DNA of 13,555 nucleotides. Source: Cyanobacteria bacterium UBA11153. Lineage in GTDB: Bacteria > Cyanobacteriota > Cyanobacteriia > Cyanobacteriales > Coleofasciculaceae. The stretch's first letter is position 1, and each line of letters begins with the position of its first letter. The stretch covers positions 7,454 to 21,008 of the forward strand of contig DOIX01000291.1 of assembly GCA_003511885.1 (NCBI GenBank), in the 5' to 3' direction. The translations under genes and the position numbers were made by a program. Below the pieces are notes generated by a model that saw only the letters and a program-made list of their open reading frames with translations, was not told the DNA's origin and did no database searches. Below, piece by piece: positions 13,451 through 13,555 of the stretch.

Positions 13451-13555
13451 TAGTTGACAATGGACAGTTGACAGTGGACAGTTGACAGTGGACAGTTGAT
13501 AGTTGACAATGGACAGTTGACAGTTGATAGTGGACAGTTGATAGTTGATAGTTGA
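13444..13555. repeat. Heptamer array x16, CAGTTGA family, cut by window end
   Basis: Sixteen uninterrupted 7-nt units of the form YARTKGA (CAGTTGA, TAGTTGA, CAGTGGA, CAATGGA, TAGTGGA). The first unit supplies the TGA stop codon of the PAS/GAF kinase. The array reaches the window edge, so its true length is unknown. Confidence 0.95.

Noticed and set aside
5088..13555. Heptamer arrays as CRISPR
   Set aside because: Units are 7 nt and contiguous without spacers, and no cas gene is present.

Overview
The window reads as chromosomal DNA of a filamentous cyanobacterium, most likely of the Oscillatoriales type. The palindrome GCGATCGC (HIP1) occurs six times in 13.5 kb. There are many perfect tandem heptanucleotide arrays of the cyanobacterial STRR type. 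Protein architectures are typical of the group: a zinc-ribbon Ser/Thr kinase fused to WD40 repeats, and a PAS/GAF multi-sensor histidine kinase. Intergenic space is large and filled with small palindromes and MITE-like inverted repeats. No rRNA, tRNA, CRISPR array, transposase or phage gene was seen.

Layout. Positions 1-689 are non-coding: heptamer repeats and a clear hairpin terminator. From 690 to 3382 on the minus strand lie an exported protein with a Cys cluster, a NarL-type response regulator, and its likely partner, a DesK/NarX-class membrane histidine kinase. A Spy/CpxP-like periplasmic LTxxQ protein (3610-4062) is transcribed divergently from the kinase, so these may form an envelope-stress sensing unit. 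Next come a Coq4-like protein with an intact metal-binding motif (4332-4937), a membrane-anchored SGNH/GDSL hydrolase (5161-6006, minus), a 550-bp repeat-rich gap holding a possible 13-codon gene with its own terminator, and a zinc-ribbon/Ser-Thr kinase/seven-blade WD40 protein (6559-8544, minus). After an unrecognised 129-residue protein (8683-9072, minus) and a roughly 300-bp inverted-repeat element comes trpD (9511-10575, minus). Divergent from trpD is a soluble PAS-PAS-GAF-histidine kinase (10775-13450) that ends inside a 16-unit heptamer array running to the window edge.

The genes are mainly signal-transduction and envelope functions. They do not form one obvious pathway apart from the kinase/regulator/Spy-like group.

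The strongest unexplained signal is the heptamer arrays. Five arrays of the CAACTGT/CAGTTGA family lie beside genes, and their orientation tracks their position. Upstream of start codons they read TCAACTG, which is open in all frames. Downstream of stop codons they read CAGTTGA, which has stops in all frames, and in two genes the array itself supplies the stop codon. A shared GCTATA motif borders arrays of two different heptamer families, in three cases directly at a start codon. Other points worth checking are the Coq4-like protein in an organism that makes plastoquinone rather than ubiquinone, hairpins that overlap two stop codons, operator-like repeats in the trpD/kinase divergent region, and a possible translationally coupled leader peptide.
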